Assembly: GCA_965279135.1 (NCBI GenBank)
Contig: OZ257133.1
Location: 2,170,001-2,234,000 of the forward strand
From: Croceimicrobium sp965279135
GTDB lineage: Bacteria; Bacteroidota; Bacteroidia; Flavobacteriales; Schleiferiaceae
Direction: 5' to 3'
Length of the DNA: 64,000 bases
The notes below the pieces were generated by a model that was not told the DNA's origin, ran no database searches, and saw only the letters and a list, made by a program, of their open reading frames with translations. The translations under genes were made by a program, and so were the position numbers. Positions 44,449-54,414 of the stretch are shown here, piece after piece (positions within the stretch are counted from its first letter, which is position 1; every line of letters starts with the position of its first letter).

Positions 44449-45963
44449 ATGCCGCGAATTCTCATCCTATTCTTGCTTCTTCCATTACTAAGCTCTGCCA
44501 AAACTACCAGCCTCTATATTTCTTTGAATGAATTCCTAGACGGTAACCGAGAAAACTATGTAGAGATCAATTTTGGAATGGCCAGTGGAAGCCTTGACTA
44601 TGTGAAGAATGCTAATGGTACTTTTCAAGGAGGCCTAGAGGTAACAGCAGCTGTATATAAGGACACTAATATTGTTGCGGCAGATCGATTTCGAATTTTG
44701 AGCCCCGCCTACAAGGATACCAATGATCTTACCGAGTTACTCTACCATCAGCTCCGCTTTTCATTAAAAAAAGGGAAGTATCAGCTTAAACTGGATATTC
44801 AGGATATAAATGATACTGCGGAAACTTACAGCATTTCCAGACCCCTACAACTGACTATTAGTCAAGATTTTGCGGATCACTCGCAGGTCATCTATCTGGA
44901 AGACTTTAAGCCAGCTAGTGCAGCGACGGACGCGGCCTACCAGCGATCGGGCTTCAACCTTTATCCCATTATCACCTCTGGGACACCATATTTGCCTGAA
45001 TCTGTGGGTCGACTGGCTTTTTATAACGAGCTCTATAATCTAGACAAGAAGATAGCCCCAGGCTCCGCTTTCATCCTTAAGTACTACCTTAAAGATGAAT
45101 CTACCGGCAGGTCCCTAATGGATTTTGGTGGCTTTCAAAAAGCCAAGGCGGCAAGTGTCAACCCAATCCTGGGTCAGATAGATATCAGCAAACTTCCTAC
45201 TGGTAATTTTCTTCTGGTTGTCGAAGCATTGGATGCCAAAGGTGAGACGATCATTCAACATGAGAATTTCTTTTACCGTCGCAACAATCAGGCTGAAGTA
45301 CTGGCCGGATCTTATGAAAGTAAAGACATAACCGGTACCTGGGTAGACCTTCTGGGTAATCTGGACTCCATAGTACAGTTTGTGGATTATCTCTACCCCA
45401 TTTCCACGGAAGGAGAACAACAAATGCAAGAAACTTTGCTGAAGGATGCGAATGAAGGCAATTTGAAAAAGTACTTCTATGCCTTCTGGCAAGAAAGAAA
45501 ACCACTAGCCCCTCAGGAAGCCTGGAATGATTACCATCGTCAGGTTCGCATAACTAATAAGCTCTTCGCTTCAGGCCTAACCAAAGGCTACAAAAGTGAT
45601 CGCGGAAGAGTATATCTAATGTATGGCCCACCAAGCCTGGAAGAACGTCGGGACATGGAGCCTAATATGCCTCCCTATATTCTTTGGCAGTATGACAATA
45701 TCGCCACGGCCTATACGGTGCCTCAGAACAATCGACTCTTTGTGTTTGGCGAATTTGAGCCTTCGACCCGGATATATAAGTTGATCCATTCTACGGCGAT
45801 TGGTGAAATAAGCAGTCCTGATTGGAAGCAGGAGCTTTTCTTTAGAGCCTATGGTGGACCAGGCACGATCGATCCAGGAAACAATCCTAATGAAAGGGAA
45901 TTTGGTAGCCGTGCTAATCAAAACATCATAATGGGAACCGGAGCCGATCGGAGAAACCGCTAA
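44449..45963 (+). CDS. GWxTD domain-containing exported protein
   Basis: About 504 aa from the ATG at 44449, which opens a signal peptide (PRILILFLLLPLLSSAKT). The C-terminal third carries the GWxTD-type domain (YFYAFWQERKPLAPQEAWND, YKSDRGRVYLMYGPPSLEER, YILWQYDNIAT). Such proteins are common in Bacteroidota but have no defined biochemical function. It is followed after 9 bp by an LpxL-like acyltransferase and a glycosyltransferase, probably one operon, which suggests an envelope role. Confidence 0.85.
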   Translation: MPRILILFLLLPLLSSAKTTSLYISLNEFLDGNRENYVEINFGMASGSLDYVKNANGTFQGGLEVTAAVYKDTNIVAADRFRILSPAYKDTNDLTELLYHQLRFSLKKGKYQLKLDIQDINDTAETYSISRPLQLTISQDFADHSQVIYLEDFKPASAATDAAYQRSGFNLYPIITSGTPYLPESVGRLAFYNELYNLDKKIAPGSAFILKYYLKDESTGRSLMDFGGFQKAKAASVNPILGQIDISKLPTGNFLLVVEALDAKGETIIQHENFFYRRNNQAEVLAGSYESKDITGTWVDLLGNLDSIVQFVDYLYPISTEGEQQMQETLLKDANEGNLKKYFYAFWQERKPLAPQEAWNDYHRQVRITNKLFASGLTKGYKSDRGRVYLMYGPPSLEERRDMEPNMPPYILWQYDNIATAYTVPQNNRLFVFGEFEPSTRIYKLIHSTAIGEISSPDWKQELFFRAYGGPGTIDPGNNPNEREFGSRANQNIIMGTGADRRNR

Positions 45964-45972
45964 ATTTGCGGC

Positions 45973-46830
45973 ATGATCGGATATTATCTGGCCCTGGCCT
46001 TTGGCCGGCTCCTATCCTACTTACCCTTTTTCATTCAATATCGTATCAGCGATTTTATGGCCTGGCTTATGTCGGATATCATAAACTACCGCAAGGAGGT
46101 TATTGATGGTAATCTCGAACGGTCCTTTCCAAGTAAAAGCCAGGCTGAAAGAGAGCAAATTCGCAAGAAGTTCTATCGAAACTTCAGTGATATTATTGTC
46201 GAGTCTTTTAAAAGTCTCAGTGTCTCCAGACGCACTATGCAAAAGCGCTTTGTGCTACGAAATCCTAAAGTTTTTCAAAAACTATATGATCAAAAAAAAG
46301 GCCTGATCATGGTGATGGGACACCATACCAATTTCGAATGGACCGCCATGAGTATTCCTCTGGTAGTGCCGCAAAACTGCTATGCTGTTTATCACCCTCT
46401 AAAAAATGTGCGCTTCAATCGCCTAATTGTCAAAATTCGGGAGCAGTTCGGATTGAAACTGTTTAAAATGGAGGACACCTACCCTTTCATGCTGAACAAT
46501 CCAGACCCCGCCCCTCTCTATGTTTTCATGGCCGATCAAAGCCCGCACCGAGGAAAAATAAAATATCGCACTCAATTTTTAAATCAGGATACTCCGGTTC
46601 ATTTGGGAGTGGAAAACCTTAGCAGAAAGTGCGACTTAGCCGTAGTATTTATCGACATCCACCGAGTAAAGCGCGGCTTTTACGAAATTGAAGGACACCT
46701 CTTATTTGAGGACACCACTAATCAGGAAAAGCATCAGGTAACAGATACTCACGTTAAGGCTCTGGAACGCTTAATTGAGTCTGACCCACCAAATTGGCTC
46801 TGGAGCCACAAACGCTGGAAATATGCCTAA
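45973..46830 (+). CDS. Lipid A / lysophospholipid acyltransferase family protein (LpxL-like)
   Basis: 285 aa with the LpxL/HtrB family acyltransferase motif MGHHTNFEWTA near residue 115 (H-x4-E) and the downstream FMADQSPHRGKI and ENLSRKCDLAVVF blocks. The first ~35 residues are a membrane-associated segment. It would transfer a secondary acyl chain, in lipid A or a Bacteroidota amino-lipid, at the inner membrane. It overlaps the next gene by 8 bp. Confidence 0.85.
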   Translation: MIGYYLALAFGRLLSYLPFFIQYRISDFMAWLMSDIINYRKEVIDGNLERSFPSKSQAEREQIRKKFYRNFSDIIVESFKSLSVSRRTMQKRFVLRNPKVFQKLYDQKKGLIMVMGHHTNFEWTAMSIPLVVPQNCYAVYHPLKNVRFNRLIVKIREQFGLKLFKMEDTYPFMLNNPDPAPLYVFMADQSPHRGKIKYRTQFLNQDTPVHLGVENLSRKCDLAVVFIDIHRVKRGFYEIEGHLLFEDTTNQEKHQVTDTHVKALERLIESDPPNWLWSHKRWKYA

Positions 46831-47854
46831 GAACATTGCAGTCGCAGTTTTAAACTGGAACGGTCTGGATCTTCTCCAGCGATTTCTTCCAAAGCTTTGT
46901 GAAGACTCCGCCTCTCAGGCTAAGGTCTATCTGATCGATAATAACAGCACTGACGAAAGTATCACCTGGACCAAATCAGAATGTCGGGAAGTAGAGATCA
47001 TTGCTCTGGACGAAAACCATGGATATGCAGGTGGTTATAATCGGGCGCTAGATCAAATTGAGGAAGAAATCGTGGTACTGGTTAATTCAGATATTGAGTC
47101 CACACCAAATTGGCTTGAACCCTTAGCAAAGCGCTTTGACGAGGAGCCCAATTTAGGAGCCTTACAGCCAAAAATTCTGGATTTAAAGGATCGAAAAAAG
47201 TTTGAATATGCCGGTGCCGCTGGCGGCTATATGGATGAACTAGGATATCCTTTTTGCAGAGGACGAATCTTTGAGAATCTCGAAGAGGATGAATCCCAAT
47301 ATGATAGTTATCGGGAATGCTTCTGGGCAACGGGTGCTTGCCTGGCGGTTCGCAGAGAGGCATTTCTCCAGGTAAACGGCCTATATGAAAGGCTTTTCGC
47401 CCATATGGAAGAAATCGACCTCTGCTGGAAAATGCAATTAAATGGATGGAAAGTAGCGGTGGAGCCTGCAAGTAGCGTTTACCATTTAGGAGGCGCAACA
47501 CTGAAAACTGCTTCACCCCGGAAAACCTTTTTAAACTTTAGAAATAATCTAATCATCCTCTTCCTAAACCTGCCTTCCTTTGAAGGTTTCGGCAAGATTC
47601 TAGTTCGCTTGGTCTTAGATGGAATAGCAGGTTTGCGCTTTTTAAGTCAGGGGAAAATCAGTCATCTAATAGCAATTCTCAGAGCACATTTTGCTTTTTA
47701 TGGCTTATTCAATGATCTATCCAGGGAAAGGTTAAAAAGGAATCAAAGAAGCTTTAAGGAAACTAAAGGAGTTTACCAGAAGAGTATCTTGATCGAGTAT
47801 TTCCTTAAAGAGAACAAGAAATTTAGTGATCTTTCATCGGATTATCTTTCTTGA
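46823..47854 (+). CDS. Glycosyltransferase family 2 (rhamnosyl-transferase-like)
   Basis: About 343 aa from the ATG at 46823 (MPKNIAVAVLNWNGLDLLQ). The GT-A fold is visible: VYLIDNNSTDESI, HGYAGGYNRAL, VLVNSDIESTPNWLEPL (the DxD-like metal site), then FWATGACLAVRREAF and LFAHMEEIDLCWKMQ. C-terminal hydrophobic stretches suggest membrane association. It transfers a sugar from an NDP donor to an envelope glycan; specificity is unknown. It overlaps the acyltransferase gene, implying an operon. Confidence 0.85.
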   Translation: MPKNIAVAVLNWNGLDLLQRFLPKLCEDSASQAKVYLIDNNSTDESITWTKSECREVEIIALDENHGYAGGYNRALDQIEEEIVVLVNSDIESTPNWLEPLAKRFDEEPNLGALQPKILDLKDRKKFEYAGAAGGYMDELGYPFCRGRIFENLEEDESQYDSYRECFWATGACLAVRREAFLQVNGLYERLFAHMEEIDLCWKMQLNGWKVAVEPASSVYHLGGATLKTASPRKTFLNFRNNLIILFLNLPSFEGFGKILVRLVLDGIAGLRFLSQGKISHLIAILRAHFAFYGLFNDLSRERLKRNQRSFKETKGVYQKSILIEYFLKENKKFSDLSSDYLS

Positions 47855-47918
47855 GCTTTTGGGCAAGAAAGAAAGCTAAAAAATGATAAGGCTAGAAAAA
47901 GACTGCGGCTAAACACAA

Positions 47919-49709
47919 TTAATGCCCAGGTTTGCGTCCATAAATCCTTTCGTAGTGATCTTGATGAATAGCTAAAACAATACGGCGCTTCAGTTTCATA
48001 GTGGGTGTAAGCTCCCCCGAATCGACCGTCCAGGCATGATCACTAAGTTCAATCTTCTTCACTTGTTCCCATTTCCCGAAATTGTCATTAATCTCCTCAA
48101 CATCTTCCATAATCCGATTTAGGATACGCTCATTTTGAACGATGTTCTTTTCTGAACCAAATTCAATATTCTTCCGATCACAATAGGATTTCAAGAACTC
48201 AAAATCAGGTTGAATGATCGCAGCGGGATGCTTCTCTCCTTCGCCAATAACCATTACTTGTTCCACGAAATGCGATTCTTTGAAACGGGTCTCCATCAAC
48301 TGCGGTGCGATGTACTTTCCGCCACTGGTTTTAAAGATCTCCTTCTTACGGTCGGTGATTTTAAGAAACTCACCATCCACAAACTCACCAATATCACCAG
48401 TATGGAACCAGCCATCTTCTGTAAGAACTTCGGCGGTTGCTTCGGGCTTATTGTAATACCCCATCATCACATTCGGACCTTTACAAAGTATCTCGCCATC
48501 CTCGGCAATCTTAACCTCAACATTGGGAATAAGCTTTCCTACCGAACCAATGCGCTTTAAATCCTTAGTAGGACCATTTACTGATATCACCGGAGAAGTC
48601 TCGGTTAAACCATAGCCCTCCTGGATGTTTACTCCCGCAGCTGAAAAAATCCGAATTAAGCGTGGATTCAAAGCAGCCGAACCACTGGCTATTGCCTTCA
48701 CTCGGCCTCCAAGCGCTTCCAACCATTTGCTGAAAATCAGCTTACGAGCAATCTTTAGTTGAAAGTTGTACCAGCCGCCTTTTCCTTCCAATTCATACTC
48801 TTCACCAAGCTCCAGGGCCCAGAAGAAAAGACGCTTCTTTATACCAGAGAGCTCTGATCCTTTGGCTACAATACGATCGTATATTTTCTCAAGAAGCCTT
48901 GGCACTGCCGTGAATATCGTAGGATGTACTTCTCGAATGTTATCTCCAATGGTCTCCATGCTTTCCGCATAGTAAATGGGAACGCATGCATAACAGTAGA
49001 GATAGATCAGCATCCGCTCATATACGTGGCATAACGGCAAAAAACTCAGGGCTAACTCATTATCCCCTTTAGTTGGAATTCTACCGTATGAATCCAAACT
49101 ATTAGAAGCTACATTTTTATGAGAGAGCATTACGCCCTTGGGCCGACCCGTTGTTCCTGAAGTGTAAATCAGGGTGGCAAGATCCTCAGCCTGCACCGCA
49201 TCCATACGAGATTCCACTTCAGCTTGATGCTCATCTCCTGCTCCTCTATCCAAAAAGCTTTGCCAATGAGGAGCTCCTTCTACAACATCGAAGGTGTATA
49301 TCTCTTCTAAGCCTTCAACCTTATCCTTGATGTGAGCAATTTTCTCATAGAGTGCTTCATCCGAAACAAATACCAGCTTTACGCCCGCATCATTAAATAT
49401 GTATTCGTAATCATCCTCACTAATGGTTGGATATACCGGCACATCAATACAACCGGCTTGTAAGGTTCCAATATCCAGAATGTTCCATTCCCAACGGTTA
49501 GTAGTGGAGGCTACCGCTACCTTATCACCTGGTTGTAAACCACTTGCAACTAAGGCCCTGCTAAACTGTTCACTGAGGTCTACATATTCCTGAGTGGATA
49601 TTTTCTTCCATTTCCCATCAACTTTTGTAGCAAGAGAATCAGGTAATGGTTTGTTTTTCAATTGAAAACGCGGAAAATCAAACAGGCGCGTAGGGGTATC
49701 TCCTTTCAT
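47919..49709 (-). CDS. Long-chain fatty-acid-CoA ligase (AMP-forming)
   Basis: 596 aa with the adenylate-forming motifs: ATLIYTSGTTGRPKGVMLSH near residue 180, EGYGLTETSPVISVNGP near 370, and GWFHTGDIGEFVDGEFLKI followed by DRKKEIFKTSGGKYI near 460. The length and large internal insertion match FadD15-type long-chain ligases (the AMP-forming FAA1 family). It activates fatty acids to acyl-CoA with ATP, for import or degradation. It is a stand-alone gene. Confidence 0.9.
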   Translation of the reverse strand: MKGDTPTRLFDFPRFQLKNKPLPDSLATKVDGKWKKISTQEYVDLSEQFSRALVASGLQPGDKVAVASTTNRWEWNILDIGTLQAGCIDVPVYPTISEDDYEYIFNDAGVKLVFVSDEALYEKIAHIKDKVEGLEEIYTFDVVEGAPHWQSFLDRGAGDEHQAEVESRMDAVQAEDLATLIYTSGTTGRPKGVMLSHKNVASNSLDSYGRIPTKGDNELALSFLPLCHVYERMLIYLYCYACVPIYYAESMETIGDNIREVHPTIFTAVPRLLEKIYDRIVAKGSELSGIKKRLFFWALELGEEYELEGKGGWYNFQLKIARKLIFSKWLEALGGRVKAIASGSAALNPRLIRIFSAAGVNIQEGYGLTETSPVISVNGPTKDLKRIGSVGKLIPNVEVKIAEDGEILCKGPNVMMGYYNKPEATAEVLTEDGWFHTGDIGEFVDGEFLKITDRKKEIFKTSGGKYIAPQLMETRFKESHFVEQVMVIGEGEKHPAAIIQPDFEFLKSYCDRKNIEFGSEKNIVQNERILNRIMEDVEEINDNFGKWEQVKKIELSDHAWTVDSGELTPTMKLKRRIVLAIHQDHYERIYGRKPGH

Positions 49710-49800
49710 ATGAACAGTACAAATCTTGTAAAGGCTAAATATAGCGGAAAAGCCTTAATTCTTTAGAATAGACTAATCCAGAATTAAGGTAATTGTTGAC

Positions 49801-50697
49801 TTAGGCTTGCATTTTTTCACGAAATCGTTTTAAAGCCTCCAAAGGTTTTTCGGGAAAGGAATCAAACACGGCATTGGATCGTTCATAATGCCATTCTTCC
49901 AAATCTTTGGAGCGCTCCTTGCCATCAAAAAAAGCCCGGCGTTTTCGTTTTACCTCACGAAAAAATTGCTCTGTCCTATACCAGTAGTGCTTTACATGTC
50001 CAGGATCGAAAATTGAGCGAGTTTCATTCGGACGAAAACGGACTCCATCACTCCAGTAAAGTGGAGCTAAGGGGCTGTAATTCGGATAATGTGGGTTCTT
50101 GTTAAAAAAACGCGCTCCAGAACCGCTTCTCAATACTGATTTGACTAATCGGTGTTCCTCATGCCCATCTGGAAACCTACGATTCAGAGCCTCCAGCATC
50201 AATTCGTCCTTTTTCAAGTCCTCTTTATGAGCAGTGCCATAGACCAACCAGTTAAAGATCACTCCCGAGGCTTTAGGGGGCGCACTCCTTAATACGGATA
50301 GGAAGGGCTTTTGGCAGTAGAGAAACTCATCAGTATCCAAGAAGGCGACCCATTCAAATTGCTTTTGAGCTTTTGTCCAAATCTGCCTTTTGTGATGTTC
50401 CTCTCGGGTATAGAAATCAGGATGCGCAATACTGTTTTCAACTTCTAGCAATCCCGCTTCCTGATAAGGCAACAGTACAGATTGCCAATCATCCGTACTT
50501 TGATCATTGGTGAGATAGATATAATCAACACCATTAGCCAAATGATAATCAAGCCATTCCTTTAAAAAAGCCGCCTCATTTTGAAACATGGCATGAAGGG
50601 CTATTTTCCCGTTGCGAACTTTTGGCTTCAAAAGGAGGTCCAGACTGCACTGCAACTTACAGACTACATTTCTTATGAAATATGGAGCATTAAGCAT
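49801..50697 (-). CDS. GT2/GT92-like glycosyltransferase
   Basis: 298 aa. KIALHAMFQNEAAFLKEWLD and GVDYIYLTNDQSTDDWQSVL are the opening of the family (Glyco_tranf_2_4 / GT92). The metal-binding segment is WVAFLDTDEFLYC (DxD), and FNKNPHYPNYS and VKHYWYRTEQFFREVKRKR follow. It probably transfers a sugar onto an envelope polysaccharide. Its start touches the stop of the amidohydrolase gene at 50697. Confidence 0.8.
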   Translation of the reverse strand: MLNAPYFIRNVVCKLQCSLDLLLKPKVRNGKIALHAMFQNEAAFLKEWLDYHLANGVDYIYLTNDQSTDDWQSVLLPYQEAGLLEVENSIAHPDFYTREEHHKRQIWTKAQKQFEWVAFLDTDEFLYCQKPFLSVLRSAPPKASGVIFNWLVYGTAHKEDLKKDELMLEALNRRFPDGHEEHRLVKSVLRSGSGARFFNKNPHYPNYSPLAPLYWSDGVRFRPNETRSIFDPGHVKHYWYRTEQFFREVKRKRRAFFDGKERSKDLEEWHYERSNAVFDSFPEKPLEALKRFREKMQA

Positions 50698-52343
50698 TAG
50701 CGGGTATAAAGAATCTCGCCATTAATTGCTGTAGCGCTCACCTGAAGATCCCCGATTTCATTTACCGGAACAGAAGCTAAATCCCGATCAAAAACCACAA
50801 AATCGGCATAGTAACCCTCCTTTAATAATCCCTTTTTATCCTCTTCGAAACTTGCATAGGCGCCAGACCAGGTCATTCCTCTAATGGCTTCATCGAAGCT
50901 CAACGCTTCCTCCACTCGAAAACCGCCTGGCGGATATCCAGCAGCATCCTGGCGATACATCGCGGCTCTAAGTGTGTATAGGGGATTAATATCTTCCACC
51001 GGAAAATCAGTTCCAAGCGGTAAAACCATCCCCTCATCCAGAAACGATTTAGCCGAATAGGCATAACGAACTCGATCACCAATGCGATCTTCAGCCCAAT
51101 ACATATCCGAAGTAGCATGGGTAGGTTGAATGGATGGAATCGCTCCTAACTGTTTAAAACTGATAAGCTCAGTGGGATGAACTACCTGAGCATGCTCTAT
51201 GCGCCAACGATGATCAGGATTATGCATATAACCAATCCCGAATACATAGCTGGCTAGTCTATTAGCTGAATCACCTATAGCGTGAACGGCCATCTGCCAG
51301 CCCTGATGGCTCAGTGAATCAGCCATCATATCGAAATAAGCGGTAGGCTTTAATTGTAAACCGTAGTTACCAGGATCATCACTGTACTCCTCCAGCATCA
51401 AAGCACCTCTTGAACCCAATGCTCCATCCAGGTAAAACTTTACGGTTTTCACCCTTAAACGGGGAGTTTCAATGGGATCTTGGTTGAAAAAATATGCTAT
51501 CGACTCCTCATCATCCGAAACCATCAGATTCAAACGTATTTTCAGGGAGTCTTCTTCAATCAGATTTTTGATAATCTCAATCTCCCTTTTGTTTAAGCCC
51601 GCATCGGTTATGGAGGTAAGACCCGCCTTTACACAAAGTTGTTGCGCCTTAATTAATAGCCTACGCTCTTCAGCGACAGATAGCTCGGGTTCTTCGATAA
51701 GGTCTACGGCATTATCTATTAACAGACCGGTAGGCCAATCATTTGGGGCATAAACTGATCCGCCTTCAACCGGCACTATCAATTCCTTATAATCAAGACC
51801 TGCATATTCAAAGGCGGCATTATTTACCAATGCAGCATGTCCATCCACGCGATGAAGTAAGACCGGGGTATTGGGAAACATAGAATCCAATTCCTTTCGG
51901 GTAGGAAATTCTTTTACCGCCCAGTCATTTTGATCCCAACCTCGACCAATTATGAAATCACTCTTGTTCTGATCGGCAAAAGTCTGAACTCGCTCCAGAC
52001 ACTCCTGCCAACTCTTGGTGCCCACTAAATTAACCCGACCCAGACCCCTGGCGAAACCCACAAAATGGGCATGAGCATCATTAAAACCGGGATAGATATA
52101 TTGTCCGTCAAAGCTTTTTTTAGAGGCCTCAGGATATCGCTCCTCTAACTCCGCCAAGCTACCTGTTGCAATTATCTTCCCTGCCTTAATAGCCATGGCT
52201 TCAGCTTTCTCACCTTCTTCAAGATATATCTCCTTGGCGGCGATAAGCATAACAGGCTCTGAGTCTGAAATAGAAGTTTTACAAGCGGCAAAAAAAAGAA
52301 TGATGGAGCTAAGAATGCTGAAAAGGGAAAAAAACCGATGCAT
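50697..52343 (-). CDS. YtcJ-like metal-dependent amidohydrolase, lipoprotein
   Basis: 548 aa. A hydrophobic N-terminus with a lipobox-like LFFAACKTS, then the amidohydrolase fold: GFNDAHAHFVGFARGLGRVN (HxH metal ligands near residue 92), IGRGWDQNDW, VKFYLDGALGSRGALM, MAVHAIGDSANRLA, WRIEHAQVVHP and LGTDFPVEDINPLY. The family hydrolyses C-N bonds in diverse substrates; the natural substrate is unknown. Export to the periplasm is inferred from the signal. Confidence 0.85.
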   Translation of the reverse strand: MHRFFSLFSILSSIILFFAACKTSISDSEPVMLIAAKEIYLEEGEKAEAMAIKAGKIIATGSLAELEERYPEASKKSFDGQYIYPGFNDAHAHFVGFARGLGRVNLVGTKSWQECLERVQTFADQNKSDFIIGRGWDQNDWAVKEFPTRKELDSMFPNTPVLLHRVDGHAALVNNAAFEYAGLDYKELIVPVEGGSVYAPNDWPTGLLIDNAVDLIEEPELSVAEERRLLIKAQQLCVKAGLTSITDAGLNKREIEIIKNLIEEDSLKIRLNLMVSDDEESIAYFFNQDPIETPRLRVKTVKFYLDGALGSRGALMLEEYSDDPGNYGLQLKPTAYFDMMADSLSHQGWQMAVHAIGDSANRLASYVFGIGYMHNPDHRWRIEHAQVVHPTELISFKQLGAIPSIQPTHATSDMYWAEDRIGDRVRYAYSAKSFLDEGMVLPLGTDFPVEDINPLYTLRAAMYRQDAAGYPPGGFRVEEALSFDEAIRGMTWSGAYASFEEDKKGLLKEGYYADFVVFDRDLASVPVNEIGDLQVSATAINGEILYTR

Positions 52344-52379
52344 AGGGTTGATTTATGGCTAAAGATAATAAGGCATAAA

Positions 52380-52408
52380 AAAACCACCTCGAATATCTCC
52401 GAGGTGGT
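52380..52408 (-). terminator. Terminator of the 57-aa membrane protein gene
   Basis: On the minus strand ACCACCTC and GAGGTGGT form an 8-bp stem followed by TTTTTT. It ends transcription from the small gene at 52433-52606, before the amidohydrolase gene. Confidence 0.8.
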
Positions 52409-52432
52409 TTCAATATTGTTTAAGATTAGGAC

Positions 52433-52606
52433 TTAGTCCTCTTCTTCTTTATGACCGATCATTTTGTAAGCCAACTTTGGAGACACTTGCTCTAAGCCAA
52501 TTAGTGTTAACCAATACCCTACAAACAATCCTAGAAACAGCAACATGCTGAAACCCATCAGGAAAATGAATAAAAAGATGAAGAATCCTAATACTTGAGT
52601 AAACAT
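52433..52606 (-). CDS. Small single-helix membrane protein (57 aa)
   Basis: The minus-strand ORF starts MFTQVLGFFIFLFIFLMGF and continues with a second hydrophobic stretch (MLLFLGLFVGYWLTLIG), then a charged tail ending KEEED. It has its own terminator 25 bp downstream and lies in an otherwise empty interval, which supports a real gene. One or two membrane helices are likely. No function is known; it faces the divergent 52675-52986 gene. Confidence 0.6.
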   Translation of the reverse strand: MFTQVLGFFIFLFIFLMGFSMLLFLGLFVGYWLTLIGLEQVSPKLAYKMIGHKEEED

Positions 52607-52674
52607 CGTTGGTACTTTTGTGGCTGCTAAAATACAGCAAAAACCGATTTACCAAGCAGCAGAAATCATTTTTA

Positions 52675-52986
52675 ATGAACCTTCGAAAATTCCTCACATT
52701 CAGCACGATAATTTGTGCATTGTTCTTCATTTATCTAGGGCACTTTGGAATGGATCACCCAATGTGGCAAAAGTTATTTCTTGCGGCACAGGAATCTTTA
52801 GGCAATGAGGGTACAGCAGAATTAAACTGGAGTCTTGGATTTAAGGTACTTGGATATCTACTCCTGGGTCTTCAAATCCTCCTGTATTTTTTCGGTAAAA
52901 ATTGGAAGCTGCCCCTTTACCTCGGTACTTTTGCAGGATCATTAGTGCTAAGTATTTTAGTGAGCACCTGGCTATTAACAAATTAA
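52675..52986 (+). CDS. Small integral membrane protein
   Basis: 103 aa from the ATG at 52675. Three membrane segments are visible: ~6-24 (FLTFSTIICALFFIYLGHF), ~55-72 (LGFKVLGYLLLGLQILLYFF) and ~78-100 (LYLGTFAGSLVLSILVSTW). No family is recognised. It ends 17 bp before fumC on the same strand and may be co-transcribed with it. Confidence 0.65.
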   Translation: MNLRKFLTFSTIICALFFIYLGHFGMDHPMWQKLFLAAQESLGNEGTAELNWSLGFKVLGYLLLGLQILLYFFGKNWKLPLYLGTFAGSLVLSILVSTWLLTN

Positions 52987-53003
52987 ATCTCAAATAGAAT
53001 AAG

Positions 53004-54404
53004 ATGGATTATCGTATTGAAAAGGACACCATGGGTGATGTTCAGGTTCCCGCAGACAAGTATTGGGGAGCGCAAACTGAGCGCAGTCGTAACAACTTTA
53101 AGATCGGCGCTCCTGCTAGTATGCCCATTGAGATTGTTCATGGATTTGCCTATTTAAAAAAGGCCGCCGCTCACGCAAATGCTCAGCTTGGTGTGTTAAG
53201 TGCAGAAAAGAGAGATTTAATTTCAAAAGTTTGCGATGAAATCCTGACTGGAGCTCTAAACGATCAATTCCCACTAGTGGTATGGCAAACCGGTTCCGGA
53301 ACCCAAAGCAATATGAACGTGAATGAGGTGGTCGCTAATCGTGCTCATGTTATTGCTGGCAATAAGCTAGGAGAAGGAGAACGCCTAATACATCCCAATG
53401 ATGATGTTAATAAGAGTCAGTCTTCTAACGACACCTTCCCCACCGGAATGCATATTGCGGCCTACAAAATGGTGGTAGAGACCACTATCCCGGGGGTAGA
53501 AAAGTTAAGGGATACTCTAGCGGCCAAGGCAGATGAGTTTCAGGGAGTCGTTAAAATTGGGCGTACCCACTTGATGGATGCTACTCCACTCACCTTAGGT
53601 CAGGAGTTCAGCGGATATGTTTCTCAGCTAAATCATGGCTTGAAGGCCTTAAACAATACTCTGGATCACTTGTCGGAAATCGCATTAGGCGGAACTGCGG
53701 TTGGAACCGGAATTAACACTCCCGAGGGCTACGCTGATTTGGTTGCTGAAAAAATCGCCAAATTCACTGGCTTGCCCTTCCGAAGTGCCGAAAACAAATT
53801 TGAAGCATTGGCAGCGCATGACGCTTTAGTTGAAACGCATGGAGCCTTGAAACAGCTTGCAGTTTCTCTAATGAAGATTGCCAATGACATTCGCTTACTA
53901 GCATCAGGACCACGCGCCGGAATTGGAGAAATTCTAATTCCCGCCAATGAGCCTGGTTCTTCAATAATGCCGGGAAAGGTTAATCCTACTCAGGCTGAGG
54001 CCATGACAATGGTTGCGGCTCGCGTTATGGGAAATGACACCACAGTTAGTGTAGGTGGTTCGAACGGTCATTATGAATTGAATGTCTTCAAGCCCGTAAT
54101 GGCTCATGCCGTGCTTGAATCCGCACGTTTAATTGGAGATGCTTGCGTGAGCTTTAATGACCATTGCGCTGTTGGGATTGAACCTAACCATGAAGTGATT
54201 AAGAAACATTTAAATAACTCTCTGATGTTGGTTACTGCTTTGAATACCAAAATCGGGTATGAGAAGGCGGCGAAAATCGCTAAAACTGCTTATGAGAATG
54301 GAACTACCTTGAAGGAGGAGGCGGTGAACCTTGGTTTCCTTACGGGAGAGGAGTTTGATGCTTGGGTGAAGCCGGAGGAAATGGTGGGGAGTCTTAGGGC
54401 TTAG
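53004..54404 (+). CDS. fumC: Class II fumarate hydratase
   Basis: 466 aa, the usual length. The fumarase/aspartase signature GSSIMPGKVNP lies near residue 318. Other conserved blocks are SGTQSNMNVNEV, SSNDTFPTGMHIAA, GRTHLMDATPLTLGQEFSGY and GTAVGTGINTPEGY. It interconverts fumarate and malate in the TCA cycle, as a cytosolic homotetramer. The start codon is well placed (MDYRIEKDTMGDVQVPADKY). Confidence 0.97.
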   Translation: MDYRIEKDTMGDVQVPADKYWGAQTERSRNNFKIGAPASMPIEIVHGFAYLKKAAAHANAQLGVLSAEKRDLISKVCDEILTGALNDQFPLVVWQTGSGTQSNMNVNEVVANRAHVIAGNKLGEGERLIHPNDDVNKSQSSNDTFPTGMHIAAYKMVVETTIPGVEKLRDTLAAKADEFQGVVKIGRTHLMDATPLTLGQEFSGYVSQLNHGLKALNNTLDHLSEIALGGTAVGTGINTPEGYADLVAEKIAKFTGLPFRSAENKFEALAAHDALVETHGALKQLAVSLMKIANDIRLLASGPRAGIGEILIPANEPGSSIMPGKVNPTQAEAMTMVAARVMGNDTTVSVGGSNGHYELNVFKPVMAHAVLESARLIGDACVSFNDHCAVGIEPNHEVIKKHLNNSLMLVTALNTKIGYEKAAKIAKTAYENGTTLKEEAVNLGFLTGEEFDAWVKPEEMVGSLRA

Positions 54405-54414
54405 TTTTCTTTCT

